This document shows, in pieces, positions 34,858 to 43,880 of a DNA stretch of 64,000 nt. The translations under genes were made by a program, and so were the position numbers. The notes under the pieces were generated by a model. The model did not search any database and had not been told where the DNA came from. It saw only the letters and a list, made by a program, of their open reading frames with translations. The stretch lies in contig NZ_JAABNN010000001.1 of assembly GCF_009928415.1 (NCBI RefSeq), forward strand, positions 206,919 through 270,918, in the 5' to 3' direction. How positions within the stretch are numbered: position 1 is the first letter of the stretch; each line of letters begins with the position of its first letter. The DNA is from Bacillus sp. USDA818B3_A. GTDB lineage: Bacteria; Bacillota; Bacilli; Bacillales; Cytobacillaceae.

Positions 34858-35403
34858 TTACTTTGCCAGTTTTTCTTTCAATAATTGATTATGTTGTTTC
34901 GTTTGTACCAGTAATTGATTTAAAAGAGCGGCTGCTTGTTTGTTATCTTTTTTATCTACAGCTATACGGAGCTCATGGAACGTCTTCCAATGCCCCATCT
35001 CTTTTCCGCCATGTGCCTGTTTAAAGAATTCCTCTTTTGTTATTTTACCTGATTCCAATTGTTTTTTTAGTTCCTCTATTTTAGCTATTCTTTCCTTTTT
35101 CCATTGTTCACGTTTAGTAGAATTTTCAGGACTCATCCATTGGGTTCGCAGATTTTTCTTTTCCTCTAGAACCTTCGTCCATTCTGCCTTCTTTTCAGGG
35201 GTATACTGTGATACCCACACAAGAAGCTTTTGCTCTCTCTTTGCCATCATGCTCTGCCAATCTTTATGAGTCATATGGTCTCGTTTCCCATCCTTGCAAT
35301 CACATGGCTTCTCATCATGTGCAGCAGGAATAGTATGATTAGCCAGCACGGCAGAAGGCATTAGAAGTAATGCGGCTGCAAACACAAATCCTTTAAGTTT
35401 CAT
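34858..35403 (-). CDS. Secreted Lys/Glu/Gln-rich helical protein, unknown
   Basis: 181 aa. A Sec signal peptide (about residues 1-21, ending VLA) is followed by CDCKDGKRDHMTHKDW, two cysteines and several histidines, then long charged helices (about residues 50-180) that probably form a coiled coil. No enzyme motif is visible. The helical, Met/His-containing form recalls CpxP/Spy-like periplasmic proteins but without their LTxxQ motif, so the likeness may be compositional. RBS GGAGAG precedes the ATG. It is a monocistron. Confidence 0.7.
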   Translation of the reverse strand: MKLKGFVFAAALLLMPSAVLANHTIPAAHDEKPCDCKDGKRDHMTHKDWQSMMAKREQKLLVWVSQYTPEKKAEWTKVLEEKKNLRTQWMSPENSTKREQWKKERIAKIEELKKQLESGKITKEEFFKQAHGGKEMGHWKTFHELRIAVDKKDNKQAAALLNQLLVQTKQHNQLLKEKLAK

Positions 35404-35548
35404 AACAACTCTCCTTCATTTATCTAATCATTTCCTATAACACGAAATTATCATGCCCCATTTGTCAAAAAAAATTTACCAATTAGACAAAATTATAGGT
35501 AAAAAGTACTTGAGAAATTCATTTGAATGACGTATCCTAAAATCATCC

Positions 35549-35568
35549 TATGTGAAATGTTTCACATA
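35549..35568 (+). promoter_or_regulatory. Rex operator 1 upstream of NDH-2
   Basis: TATGTGAAATGTTTCACATA is a perfect 20-bp palindrome with the Rex core TGTGAA-N4-TTCACA. It lies 94 nt before the start codon. Confidence 0.75.
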
Positions 35569-35601
35569 GAAAAATAGTCTTTTCTATTTTTTTCGTCTAT
35601 T

Positions 35602-35620
35602 TTGTGAATTATTTCACATA
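35602..35620 (+). promoter_or_regulatory. Rex operator 2 upstream of NDH-2
   Basis: TTGTGAATTATTTCACATA matches the Rex consensus, with one departure near the right end. It overlaps the -35 (TTTCAC, 35612-35617) of a promoter whose -10 is TATAAT at 35635-35640 (17-nt spacer). Rex represses ndh in B. subtilis when NADH is low, so the placement is as expected. Confidence 0.78.
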
Positions 35621-35661
35621 AATAATTATATATATATAATGGGTTTGGAGTGGGGAGTTAA

Positions 35662-36885
35662 ATGAATAAGCCAAAAATTGTTATCTTAGGTGCTGGTTAT
35701 GGTGGAATTATCACAAGCAAAAGCCTCGAAAAATTATTAAAGTCTGGGGAAGCAGATGTAACCCTAATTAACAAGCATGAATATCACTACATAACAACTC
35801 AGCTTCATAAGACAGTAATTGGAACAGCAGCCGATCGTCAAATTGCGATGTCTATTCCTGAACTGATTAATCCTAATAAAACTCGTTTCTTACGTGGGAC
35901 TGTCTCTTCTGTCGACACAAATAAACAAGAAGTCAAACTTGAAGATGGTGATTCCATTCCGTATGATTATCTGGTTATCGCGCTTGGTTTCGAGGTCGAA
36001 ACATACGGAACACCTGGTATCAAGGAAAATGCCTTTGAAATTAGAAGTTTTAGAAGTTCAAAAGCTATTTATCATCAAATTATTAAACAATTTAATCTAT
36101 ATAAGCAAGATCAGGATCCTTCCCGGTTAACCTTTGTGGTTGCTGGAGGTGGTTTTACAGGTGTCGAATTGCTGGGAGAGTTTGCCGATGGACTTCCAAA
36201 GTTATGTGAAGAACACAATATTCCATTTGAGAAGGTCAAAATTGTTGCAATTGAAGCGGCACCATCCGTTATACCTTTCTTCCCTAAACAGTCTATTCAA
36301 TATACAACTGAAGTATTAGAACAGATGAATATTGAACTGATCACAGGAAGAAAGATTCTTGAATGTACACCTGAAAAGGTGGTGATCGAACCTAATTGCG
36401 AAATTCCTACTCGGACCTTGGTTTGGTCTTGTGGTGTAAAAGGAAATACGATTGTTCATAATTGGGGACTGCCCATTGAAAGAGGCAAGATTGCCGTTGA
36501 TGCCCAACTTCGTGTGAAAAATACGAAAAATGTATTTAGTCTTGGTGACTGCTCCCTGTTTATGAAGGATGATAAGAGTGCGCTGGCACCAACTGCCCAG
36601 GTAGCGCTGCAACAGGCACCTGTCCTTGCGAAAAATATCGTTGCTTCTATACGTCGTGAATCGTTGGAAGCTTTTGAATACCATCATAAGGGTTCCGTTG
36701 CCTCCATTGGTCTTAAAGTGGGGGTCGGTAAAGTTGGCAATGTCCGTTTATCCGGTATCATTGGAGGCTTTATGAAACTAGTCATTGAGGCCCGTTACCT
36801 ATTTAACCTTGGCGGTCCATCTTTAATTTTGAAGCAGCATTTTGGGGTTGATCGTAATCCAATTAAAGTTACAGCTAAGAACTAA
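35662..36885 (+). CDS. Type II NADH dehydrogenase (NDH-2)
   Basis: 407 aa flavoprotein that oxidises NADH and passes electrons to menaquinone without pumping protons. The FAD-binding ADP-fold is VILGAGYGGI at the N-terminus; a second Rossmann fold VVAGGGFTGVELLGE (about residue 160) binds NADH; the FAD-contact GDC stands in FSLGDCSLF; an AQVALQQA stretch follows. The C-terminus forms the amphipathic membrane anchor. B. subtilis has Ndh (YjlD), YumB and YutJ; the Rex sites favour the Ndh role. RBS GGAG is 8 nt before the ATG. Confidence 0.93.
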   Translation: MNKPKIVILGAGYGGIITSKSLEKLLKSGEADVTLINKHEYHYITTQLHKTVIGTAADRQIAMSIPELINPNKTRFLRGTVSSVDTNKQEVKLEDGDSIPYDYLVIALGFEVETYGTPGIKENAFEIRSFRSSKAIYHQIIKQFNLYKQDQDPSRLTFVVAGGGFTGVELLGEFADGLPKLCEEHNIPFEKVKIVAIEAAPSVIPFFPKQSIQYTTEVLEQMNIELITGRKILECTPEKVVIEPNCEIPTRTLVWSCGVKGNTIVHNWGLPIERGKIAVDAQLRVKNTKNVFSLGDCSLFMKDDKSALAPTAQVALQQAPVLAKNIVASIRRESLEAFEYHHKGSVASIGLKVGVGKVGNVRLSGIIGGFMKLVIEARYLFNLGGPSLILKQHFGVDRNPIKVTAKN

Positions 36886-36961
36886 TCTGGTTGCTTTCCT
36901 GGCTCAGGTCCCTTCCTGCCTGCCAATGATTATATATCCCTATTTAAAAATGTAAACTTAA

Positions 36962-36994
36962 ACCCCCATCCTGTATATAGGATGGGGCATTTTT
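36962..36994 (+). terminator. Terminator of the NDH-2 gene
   Basis: Stem CCCCATCCT/AGGATGGGG followed by CATTTTTTT. Confidence 0.88.
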
Positions 36995-37011
36995 TTAATG
37001 GTTTCATTTTT

Positions 37012-38001
37012 TTAATATACATCTTTTTTTGTAAAAACGGCAAAAGAAACAACCAAAGCTGCGGCCCACCATATGAGTAACACCAACATAGAAAAGGAAA
37101 GATTCATCCCTTCAATCGGAGGAGCGTTTCCCTTCATATAATCGGTTAACCGTAAATTGACCATAAAAAAGTATTTGGCAGATTCCCAGGAGGAGACCAT
37201 ATTATTTAAGATAGCCCCTGAGATGAGAGAGGCTAGCATAACACCCATTCCAGCAGCTGTACTGCGGATTAATACAGATAACATAAATGACAATGTACCG
37301 ACAACAATGGCAACAAACCATACTAACCCAAAGTCCATCAGCAAGAACTTCCAAAGACTGAGAAGTTTTACATCTGAGGTATTAAGCCCTTCATCTGTCA
37401 CATTGAAACCTGTTAAGATCGGTGCGCCCCAGCCCTTATAGCCAAAAACCAATCCTGAAATGACATATGATAGAAAAGCAGAAATGGCAATAATAAGGGA
37501 AACTGCTAAGCATAGTGTAATATATTTGCTTAAAAGTACCTTCCACCTCTTTACTGGCCTTGTCAAGAGCAACTTGATCGAGCCAAGACTATGCTCGGAG
37601 GATACTAAATCACTAGCAATGACCATCACCATCAACGGGATAAATAAATCGATGGAGTTTTCCAAAAAGATGCGCATGAACGTTGGTGCCCCTGGCTCCG
37701 ACGGATTGATATCATGATCTAAATAGTATTGCTGCTGCTGAAGGGAAATCTGCAGTTGTTTTTTCCATTCATCTGAGATCCTGCTAGAGCTAAGGCGGTT
37801 GGTTGTGTCGACAATCTGCTGCTGCAATATCGTACGCCAATCACTAGTACCTAACTTTTCTCGCTGTGTTTCCACCTGCTTATATTGAGCATAAGTAAAC
37901 AATATGACGAGAACACCAATTATTAAGGCAATGACAACAAGTCTTTTCTTGGCAATTAGCTTCATCATTTCATTTTGAACCAATTTATTCAATGGTGTCA
38001 C
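37012..38001 (-). CDS. ABC-2 type transporter permease
   Basis: 329 aa with a long extracellular loop after the first helix (residues about 38-125, rich in Gln) and then about five helices, the ABC-2/NatB-like permease layout. It overlaps the ATPase gene by 17 nt and so forms its membrane partner. Related systems export peptides or ions (bacitracin BcrAB, NatAB); the cargo is not predictable. Last gene of a three-gene minus-strand group. Confidence 0.85.
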   Translation of the reverse strand: MTPLNKLVQNEMMKLIAKKRLVVIALIIGVLVILFTYAQYKQVETQREKLGTSDWRTILQQQIVDTTNRLSSSRISDEWKKQLQISLQQQQYYLDHDINPSEPGAPTFMRIFLENSIDLFIPLMVMVIASDLVSSEHSLGSIKLLLTRPVKRWKVLLSKYITLCLAVSLIIAISAFLSYVISGLVFGYKGWGAPILTGFNVTDEGLNTSDVKLLSLWKFLLMDFGLVWFVAIVVGTLSFMLSVLIRSTAAGMGVMLASLISGAILNNMVSSWESAKYFFMVNLRLTDYMKGNAPPIEGMNLSFSMLVLLIWWAAALVVSFAVFTKKDVY

Positions 38002-38899
38002 CCCCCGTTAGTTCGAGGAATAGGTCTTCTAATACCGGCATCTTTCGAGTGATTTCCGCAACAGAAACCCCCGCGGCAACAAGTTGTTTATTCCATTCCG
38101 GTGTTTTTTGTTCATTAAATTCAGTGATAATCGTGCCATCCTCATTTACCTCGATCGAAGTTAATTCGCTTAATACTTGCTGTCCTTTTTCAAAAGGTGA
38201 AACCCGCCAAACGACTCGTTCTCGATTTGAAAGCAGACGTTCCACCGTGTCCGTCTTTATAATGGTCCCTTTTGAAATAATTGCTACTCGGTCACATAAT
38301 AATTGGATTTCACTTAATAAGTGGCTCGAGACAAGAACACTCAACCCTTCTTGTTCAGCAAGAAAACGAATGAATTGCCGCATTTCGCGGATTCCTGCAG
38401 GGTCTAGACCGTTTGTTGGCTCATCTAAAATTAACACCTTGGGCCGTCCTAATAAAGCTTGGGCAATCCCGAGACGCTGCCTCATACCTAATGAATAGGT
38501 CTTGACTTTATCATGAATGCGATCCGTTAAGCCAACCAGCCCGGTCACTTCTTTTATACGCTCCTCGCCGATTCCATCAAGCATACGAGCAAAATGAAGC
38601 AGGTTATTGTAGCCTGATAAATATGGATACAGCTCCGGGTTTTCAACAATACAGCCAAGGTTATTCATCGCCTGCTTAAAGTCTTCTGCTACATTGCAGC
38701 CGCATATTTGAATGCTCCCGGCAGTCGGTTTTATGAGTCCAACCAGCATCCGGATCGTCGTTGTTTTTCCTGCGCCATTTGGCCCCAAGAACCCGAACAC
38801 TTCCCCTTCACGCAGATCAAAAGTCAATCCCTTGATAATCTCCCTTTTTCCAATCACTTTTTTTAAATTATTAACGGCTAAGGTTATTTTTTTCTCCAT
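37985..38899 (-). CDS. ABC transporter ATP-binding protein (BcrA/NatA-like)
   Basis: 304 aa. Walker A GPNGAGKTTT, Q-loop, signature YSLGMRQRLGIAQAL, Walker B VLILDEPTNGLDP and switch histidine in SSHLLSEI are all intact. The C-terminal 80 residues form the extra domain seen in BcrA/NatA-type exporters. It is translationally linked with the permease, and lies 13 nt after an SGNH hydrolase gene. Confidence 0.93.
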   Translation of the reverse strand: MEKKITLAVNNLKKVIGKREIIKGLTFDLREGEVFGFLGPNGAGKTTTIRMLVGLIKPTAGSIQICGCNVAEDFKQAMNNLGCIVENPELYPYLSGYNNLLHFARMLDGIGEERIKEVTGLVGLTDRIHDKVKTYSLGMRQRLGIAQALLGRPKVLILDEPTNGLDPAGIREMRQFIRFLAEQEGLSVLVSSHLLSEIQLLCDRVAIISKGTIIKTDTVERLLSNRERVVWRVSPFEKGQQVLSELTSIEVNEDGTIITEFNEQKTPEWNKQLVAAGVSVAEITRKMPVLEDLFLELTGGDTIE

Positions 38900-38912
38900 T
38901 AGATTCTTCTCC

Positions 38913-39689
38913 TTACCAGGTAAGCAGTGAGGCTACACGTTCAGCTATTAAACGATACCCTTTTGAGTTTGGATGAAACTTGTCTGAATAAAGATAATCA
39001 TTTACCTTTAATTCAAATAGATCGAATGTTGGTACGAAAATAATTTTAGGGAAGGCTGCGCTGACCTCGGCACTGTCATAATTCCAATGGCGGACCACTT
39101 TTGACATTTCCTTTCCCTGATCCATCTCTATAAACGGATTGTATAAGCCAATAAAAAATACATTGGCGGTTTTGTTGTTCTTGCGGATTTGTTCAAAAAT
39201 AAACTTCAAATTCGCAAGATATTGTTTTTCAATTTTTGCAATATTGGCCGATGAATAATCAGTTAAGCCTTGTCCTCCTCGGAACAAATCATTTCCGCCA
39301 ATGGTGACTAACACCATATCTGCTTTTTGGATTTGCCGGGCAACTTCTGTTTGTTGCACTTGTTTACGAAGCTGGTCAGATCTCTGCCCATTAATGCCTA
39401 AATTGGTTAATTGAACAGGCTTTTTTGTTTTTTCCTTAATTTCATCTGTTAAATCCCCTACGTATCCTTTTCCAGTCTCGTCACCTGTTCCCCTCGTTAA
39501 TGAATCACCTAAAGCCACTATTGAAAGACCTTCTTTGTTTTCAACCTTTTTGCTAGTAGTATTTGTATCAGGAACTTCTTCTGGTTTACCTGCATAATAT
39601 TCCCCTACTGCCCAGCCAAGTCCAACCACCCAGAGGAGACAAAACAAAATCCCAACGGCAGTAATGGTACGGATGGTATTTTTACCCAT
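38913..39689 (-). CDS. SGNH/GDSL-family hydrolase, membrane-anchored
   Basis: 258 aa. One N-terminal membrane anchor (about residues 8-28) leads to a linker and an SGNH hydrolase domain: block I GDSLTRG (nucleophile serine), block II glycine in NLGINGQRS, block III IGGNDLF and block V DKFHPNSKGY with the catalytic aspartate and histidine. B. subtilis YpmR is the same type; the substrate (lipid, sugar ester) is unknown. ATG 39689 is chosen because AAAGGG lies 11 nt before it. It is probably cotranscribed with the downstream ABC genes. Confidence 0.88.
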   Translation of the reverse strand: MGKNTIRTITAVGILFCLLWVVGLGWAVGEYYAGKPEEVPDTNTTSKKVENKEGLSIVALGDSLTRGTGDETGKGYVGDLTDEIKEKTKKPVQLTNLGINGQRSDQLRKQVQQTEVARQIQKADMVLVTIGGNDLFRGGQGLTDYSSANIAKIEKQYLANLKFIFEQIRKNNKTANVFFIGLYNPFIEMDQGKEMSKVVRHWNYDSAEVSAAFPKIIFVPTFDLFELKVNDYLYSDKFHPNSKGYRLIAERVASLLTW

Positions 39690-39817
39690 ATGTATCACAC
39701 CCTTTTTAGAGCCTTTTTCTATAATTTAATCACAGTTGTGGCTTGATTCAAACTTTTTGACATAGCGTATCAAATAAAAAAAATAATTTATTCATTAATT
39801 GTTACGTTTTAAAAAAA

Positions 39818-39850
39818 TAAGCCGTTTCCCAAATGGAAAACGGCTTGCCT
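39818..39850 (-). terminator. Terminator of hmp
   Basis: Stem AAGCCGTTT-CCA/TGG-AAACGGCTT followed on the minus strand by ATTTTTTT. Confidence 0.88.
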
Positions 39851-39855
39851 TTTTA

Positions 39856-41067
39856 TTATTCTAAATTGCCCTTTGGACCAAAAAACTCAAAGTGAATTCT
39901 GCTTTCATTGACCCCTAAATCTTTTAATGCACGGTTAATAGCTTTCATAAATGGCACTGGGCCACAGAAATAGAAGTCTGCGTCTCGGGTGGATACATGG
40001 TCCTGAAGCCATTCACGTGTAATGAAACCTTCTACATCAAATCGCTTGTTCAAGCGGTCCTCAACTGTCGGAGAATCATAAAAAACAAATGAATTCACTT
40101 GCTCAAGAGCGGATAACTCCTCTACCTCGTTTCTTAGAGCATGAACCTTACTATTTGCGGCTGCATGGACAAATGTTACTTTACGTTCCGGCTGGACTTC
40201 AACAACTGTTTTCAGCATACTCATCATTGGTGTTAAACCAACCCCGCCGCTTAATAACACGACAGGCGTTTCCTTGTTCGTATCTAAAACAAAATCCCCT
40301 GCAGGTGCACTGACTTGAAGAATATCTCCTTCATTCACTTGGTCATGTAAGTAATTAGATACCATCCCATCAGGGTTTGCCGTACCTGCCTCTTTTTTTA
40401 CACTGATGCGGTAATAATCTTTCCCAGGTGCATCCGATAAACTATATTGACGAATATGAGTATACGTTTCGCTTTCGATTTCTAGTTTTAGACTAATATA
40501 TTGTCCTGGGGTAAACCCTGCAATCTCACGGTGATCTTCTGGTTTTAGATAAAATGATGTAATAACATCACTTTCTACTATTTTTCGATCAACAATAAAA
40601 CTTCGGAATCCGCTCCAGCCGCCCTGTTGGTGCGCTGCCTCATCGTACATTTCAGCTTCAACACTGATAAATGCATCCGCAATTACGTTGTAAGCTTCCG
40701 CCCAAGCATTAATAATTTCGTCTGTTGCTGCATCACCCAAAACTTCTTTAATGGCCATTAAAAGATGCTTTCCGACGATTGGGTAGTGTTCAGGCTTAAT
40801 TCCCAGACTTCTATGCTTATGGGCAATTTGTTTGACTACGGGTAGGATCGCTGCCAGATTATCTATGTACATTGCAGCGGCGTACACGGTTCCGGCAAGT
40901 GCCTTTTGCTGTCTGCCCTGTTTTTGGTTCGCATGGTTAAAAATATTTAATAGTTCTGGATGATTTCCAAACATCAGCTGATAAAAACGGGTGGTTATGG
41001 TTTCTCCATGTTGTTCTAACACAGGTACGGTTGATTTAATAATCTCAATTGTTTTTTGATCTAACAT
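39856..41067 (-). CDS. hmp: Flavohemoglobin (nitric oxide dioxygenase)
   Basis: 403 aa. An N-terminal globin domain (about residues 1-138), with the proximal haem histidine in IAHKHRSLG and the Tyr-B10 segment TRFYQLMF, is fused to a ferredoxin-reductase part: FAD motif RQYSLSDAP and NAD motif [12 protein letters not shown], ending FCGPVPFM...FEFFGP. It oxidises nitric oxide to nitrate with O2 and NADH. Its promoter region carries an FNR site and a second palindrome (listed separately). RBS AAGGAG precedes the ATG. Confidence 0.97.
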   Translation of the reverse strand: MLDQKTIEIIKSTVPVLEQHGETITTRFYQLMFGNHPELLNIFNHANQKQGRQQKALAGTVYAAAMYIDNLAAILPVVKQIAHKHRSLGIKPEHYPIVGKHLLMAIKEVLGDAATDEIINAWAEAYNVIADAFISVEAEMYDEAAHQQGGWSGFRSFIVDRKIVESDVITSFYLKPEDHREIAGFTPGQYISLKLEIESETYTHIRQYSLSDAPGKDYYRISVKKEAGTANPDGMVSNYLHDQVNEGDILQVSAPAGDFVLDTNKETPVVLLSGGVGLTPMMSMLKTVVEVQPERKVTFVHAAANSKVHALRNEVEELSALEQVNSFVFYDSPTVEDRLNKRFDVEGFITREWLQDHVSTRDADFYFCGPVPFMKAINRALKDLGVNESRIHFEFFGPKGNLE

Positions 41068-41090
41068 ATTTGAACACTCCTTATTTATTT

Positions 41091-41110
41091 ATCACTATAT
41101 CCATAGTGAT
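41091..41110 (-). promoter_or_regulatory. Palindromic operator over the hmp start point
   Basis: Perfect inverted repeat ATCACTAT-ATCC-ATAGTGAT. It overlaps the -10 box (TATAAT on the minus strand, 41109-41114) and spans the predicted transcription start near 41102. That is a repressor position. NsrR would be the expected NO-responsive repressor, but the sequence does not resemble the NsrR consensus I know. Confidence 0.5.
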
Positions 41111-41135
41111 TATATGAAATAAATAAGAGCAACTA

Positions 41136-41151
41136 AGTGATTTAAATCACA
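41136..41151 (-). promoter_or_regulatory. FNR-type site upstream of hmp
   Basis: TGTGATTTAAATCACT on the minus strand matches the B. subtilis Fnr consensus TGTGA-N6-TCACT. Its centre lies 41-42 nt before the predicted start, the class II activator position. hmp would then be activated under oxygen limitation. Confidence 0.6.
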
Positions 41152-41314
41152 CATTTTTATTTTTATATATTAATTATTATACAAAATTTTCTTTTTTCAC
41201 AAAATGTTCAAAGATTAATATGACAAATATAACTAGTGAAATGGTTTTCAATATAGTAATGTTAAGTATAGTTTCCTAAAGACTATTTGTATCTAGCGGA
41301 GGAATTGAATCACT

Positions 41315-42163
41315 ATGAGTAAAGCAAAAATTGCGTGGATTACTGATACTACTGCATCTTTAAGCAAACAATTTATTGAGGAACATCATATACATGTCAT
41401 TCCCTTACACGTTGTTATCAACGATCAATTTTATAAAGAAACGATTGAAATAACGGAACAGGAATTTTATGAACGCATGAAAAATGAGGAAGGAAAATTT
41501 CAGTCTTCTCAACCATCCATTAACGATTTTGTTGAGCTCTATAAGAAATTAAAAGAGGACTATGACTTTGGAATTGCCATTCATGCCTCTAGTACTTTAA
41601 CTGGAACTTATCAGTCGTCTGTCATGGCTGCTGACATGGAAGATTTTAAATTATTTGCGATTGATTCGCGGATCGGTTCCTACCCGCTTTCCTTTTTAAT
41701 AAAAAAAGGAATTGAACTTGTTGAGCAAGGTCTTGATGTTGAGGAAGTGGTTGAACGTTTAAATGCTCTACGAAGCAATGCCCGTTTATATTTAGTACCT
41801 TCGAATTTGGACCAGCTCCATAAAAGCGGACGGGTATCTGGCAGTCAAAAAATCTTGGCTTCTCTTTTTAATATCAAACCGATTTTGGCTATCGAAGAAG
41901 GGGCGGCACAAATTAAAGAAAAAGTTCGGACCGAAAAGAAAGCTATTTCCTATCTTGCATCTAAATTAAGAGAAGATCTTGAAACGAAAACGGTAAGTAA
42001 AGTAGCCGTGGTTCATGCAAACGAACCTAAAAAGGCGGCTGAAATTGAAAAGTATATTAATGAAAACTTCCCAGGCATTGAAACAGAGATTTTGATGCTG
42101 ATAACTGTTGCCGGAGTGCACACTGGTGTTGGGACGCTTGGACTTTCGTGGGTGTGCGAGTAA
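41315..42163 (+). CDS. DegV-family fatty-acid-binding protein
   Basis: 282 aa, two-domain DegV fold. The lipid head-group contacts TDTTASL at the N-terminus, the HASSTLTGTYQS segment (about residues 89-100) and the DSRIGSYP stretch are conserved. Members named FakB present fatty acids to the FakA kinase for phospholipid synthesis. No fakA lies beside it. RBS GCGGAGGAA precedes the ATG. Confidence 0.9.
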   Translation: MSKAKIAWITDTTASLSKQFIEEHHIHVIPLHVVINDQFYKETIEITEQEFYERMKNEEGKFQSSQPSINDFVELYKKLKEDYDFGIAIHASSTLTGTYQSSVMAADMEDFKLFAIDSRIGSYPLSFLIKKGIELVEQGLDVEEVVERLNALRSNARLYLVPSNLDQLHKSGRVSGSQKILASLFNIKPILAIEEGAAQIKEKVRTEKKAISYLASKLREDLETKTVSKVAVVHANEPKKAAEIEKYINENFPGIETEILMLITVAGVHTGVGTLGLSWVCE

Positions 42164-42190
42164 AGGACTGATTTTCATCAGTCCTTTTTC
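42164..42190 (+). terminator. Terminator of the degV gene
   Basis: Stem AAAGGACTGA/TCAGTCCTTT followed by TTCT. Confidence 0.85.
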
Positions 42191-42194
42191 TGTT

Positions 42195-42860
42195 CTATAT
42201 AATTCCTTTTGCTTTTGCTTCGGTTAACCAACCTGGAAACTCATTTAATAACTGATTGTACAATTCTTCATCTGTGGTTTTTTCGATATCTTTGATGTGG
42301 AAAAAATTAGCGTTATCAACAAATCTTCCTTCCATGGTATCTAATTTTTCAAGAACCTCGAAATTTGAATCCCCGATTCCAACAAATTGCCAGAAAATCG
42401 GCTTGTTTGATGATTCAACTACAGGTTTTTTTATCGTTCTCTTACATCCTCCATCATTAATGAAGACAATAAATGCAGGTTCCAATGAAGGTGACTCAAT
42501 TGTATATTTCTTAATAACATCTTCCATAACGGGTGGTTCATCATTCCTGCCGAATTTATGTATCAGGTCATTGTTTAATATATAATCTTCTACATAATTT
42601 ACAAAATCCCGCTCCGTAACTGATTTTAAACGGGAATATTCATTATCATACACCCACACATCTAAAGTACCATCATCATCAAATTGGCTGGCAACGGCAA
42701 GGATTCTCTCTACTACTTTCTGGACAGTACCATTTCTATATAACCCTCTCATTGATCCAGAAATATCCAAAACTAAACCAACCCTTGCAATCACCTTTGT
42801 CAGCTTCTTTTTTTCTAAAACAATTCCTGCTTTTTGTTTCAATAAACTAATGGATGACAT
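42195..42860 (-). CDS. TerF-type von Willebrand A domain protein
   Basis: 221 aa. A nearly whole-length VWA domain with the MIDAS motif DISGSMRG (about residues 32-39), a second metal contact in the segment after DVWVYDNEY, and FINDGGCKR. The sequence fits the VWA found in TerF of tellurite/stress clusters and in the YwkA-like bacterial copies; the usual ter neighbours (terZABCDE) are not beside it. The long C-terminal helix ends LNEFPGWL. It has its own ATG behind AGGAAGA. Binding partners are unknown. Confidence 0.85.
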   Translation of the reverse strand: MSSISLLKQKAGIVLEKKKLTKVIARVGLVLDISGSMRGLYRNGTVQKVVERILAVASQFDDDGTLDVWVYDNEYSRLKSVTERDFVNYVEDYILNNDLIHKFGRNDEPPVMEDVIKKYTIESPSLEPAFIVFINDGGCKRTIKKPVVESSNKPIFWQFVGIGDSNFEVLEKLDTMEGRFVDNANFFHIKDIEKTTDEELYNQLLNEFPGWLTEAKAKGII

Positions 42861-42991
42861 TTTATCTTCCTCCGATTTTAATTTGAAGCTATTCTTAGAA
42901 ATATGTATCTTCTATTATTATACTTCATTTGAAAAATATGTTAGATTATTTGGTATAGTATTTCGATTTAATATTTGAGAATGGATTTGAA

Positions 42992-43585
42992 ATGATGAAG
43001 AAAAACAAGCGACTGTTAAGGATGTTACGCTTTTTAGTGGTAATGGGACTAATTTATGTTGCTCTTTTACAGGTTAAGATTAGTCAATATAGTAATGAGA
43101 AAGCTCCTAAGAATGCAGATTATCTAATTGTTCTTGGAGCAAGGGTTAAAGGCCAGGTGCCTTCACTGGCGCTTAGGAGCAGGATTGATTCTGCGGTTAA
43201 GTACTTAAAGGATAATCCTGACACACTCGTGATTGCTTCGGGCGGCAAAGGATCCGGCGAGGATATCTCTGAAGCAGAAGCCATTAAGCGAGAATTAGTG
43301 AAACAAGGGATTAGTGAATCACGGGTCATTTTAGAGAACCGCTCTACGGATACCTATGAAAATATTAAGTTTTCCAAAAAGCTAGTTTCACCGAATGCTC
43401 AACATGTGGTTGTAGTAACGAACACTTTTCATCTGTATCGTTCCCTTTCTATTGCCGATTATCAAGGTATAAAGGCAGAGGGGCTTCCTGCTAAAACCCC
43501 CTTGTCAGCCGTTATAAAATCGTACGCGCGCGAGTATTTGGCCATTACAAAATTCTATTTAGAAAAATATATAATAGGTTATTAG
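42992..43585 (+). CDS. DUF218 / YdcF-SanA-like membrane protein
   Basis: 197 aa. One N-terminal membrane helix (about residues 12-28) followed by the DUF218 domain: YLIVLGARVKGQVPS, ASGGKGSGEDISEAE, ENRSTDTYENI, VVVTNTFHLYRS. E. coli relatives SanA/YdcF affect envelope barrier function and bind S-adenosylmethionine; the activity here is unknown. The ATG has only a weak GGAT ribosome site. It is a monocistron with its own terminator. Confidence 0.85.
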   Translation: MMKKNKRLLRMLRFLVVMGLIYVALLQVKISQYSNEKAPKNADYLIVLGARVKGQVPSLALRSRIDSAVKYLKDNPDTLVIASGGKGSGEDISEAEAIKRELVKQGISESRVILENRSTDTYENIKFSKKLVSPNAQHVVVVTNTFHLYRSLSIADYQGIKAEGLPAKTPLSAVIKSYAREYLAITKFYLEKYIIGY

Positions 43586-43591
43586 CAAAGA

Positions 43592-43627
43592 GAAACTCGA
43601 CTTTAAGTAGCCGAGTTTTCTTTTTTA
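43592..43627 (+). terminator. Terminator of the DUF218 gene
   Basis: Stem AACTCG/CGAGTT followed by TTCTTTTTT. Confidence 0.75.
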
Positions 43628-43870
43628 GATTTGGATTTTTGCATAAACACACGTATCACGCAGTTCTTTTCGAACTGGAGAAATGCTGTCATTTTTTAAG
43701 ATACCTTCTAAGCTGAAACCTAATTTTTCAGGGATTGCCCTGCTCTTGCTATTATTTCTATCACAACGGATTTCTACTCGTTTGGCTTGGAGTTCGCGGA
43801 AGGCAAATTCGGTTATTGCTTGTGTAGATTCAGTGATATACCCTTTACCGCTTTGTCTGGTATCAATCCA
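43625..43870 (-). pseudogene. C-terminal remnant of a RimL/RimJ-type N-acetyltransferase
   Basis: The minus strand reads without a stop from 43870 to a TAA at 43625, about 81 codons: WIDTRQSGKGYITEST, then ITEFAFRELQAKRVEIRC and SKSRAIPEKLGFSLEG. This is the acetyl-CoA-binding half of the RimL/YdaF GNAT group (normally about 180 aa). Upstream the frame meets a stop right after VG, where the family has GYW. The N-terminal half is missing; the sequence there is the tandem repeat. There is no start codon or ribosome site, so it is a broken gene. Confidence 0.75.
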
Positions 43871-43880
43871 TTAACCTACC

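Noticed and set aside
37012..39689. Lantibiotic immunity or bacteriocin cluster
   Set aside because: The ABC exporter and SGNH hydrolase have no precursor peptide, modification enzyme or regulator beside them.
42195..42860. Defence-type VWA/MoxR system
   Set aside because: No MoxR ATPase, nuclease or other defence gene adjoins it; the sequence fits the TerF-type VWA better.
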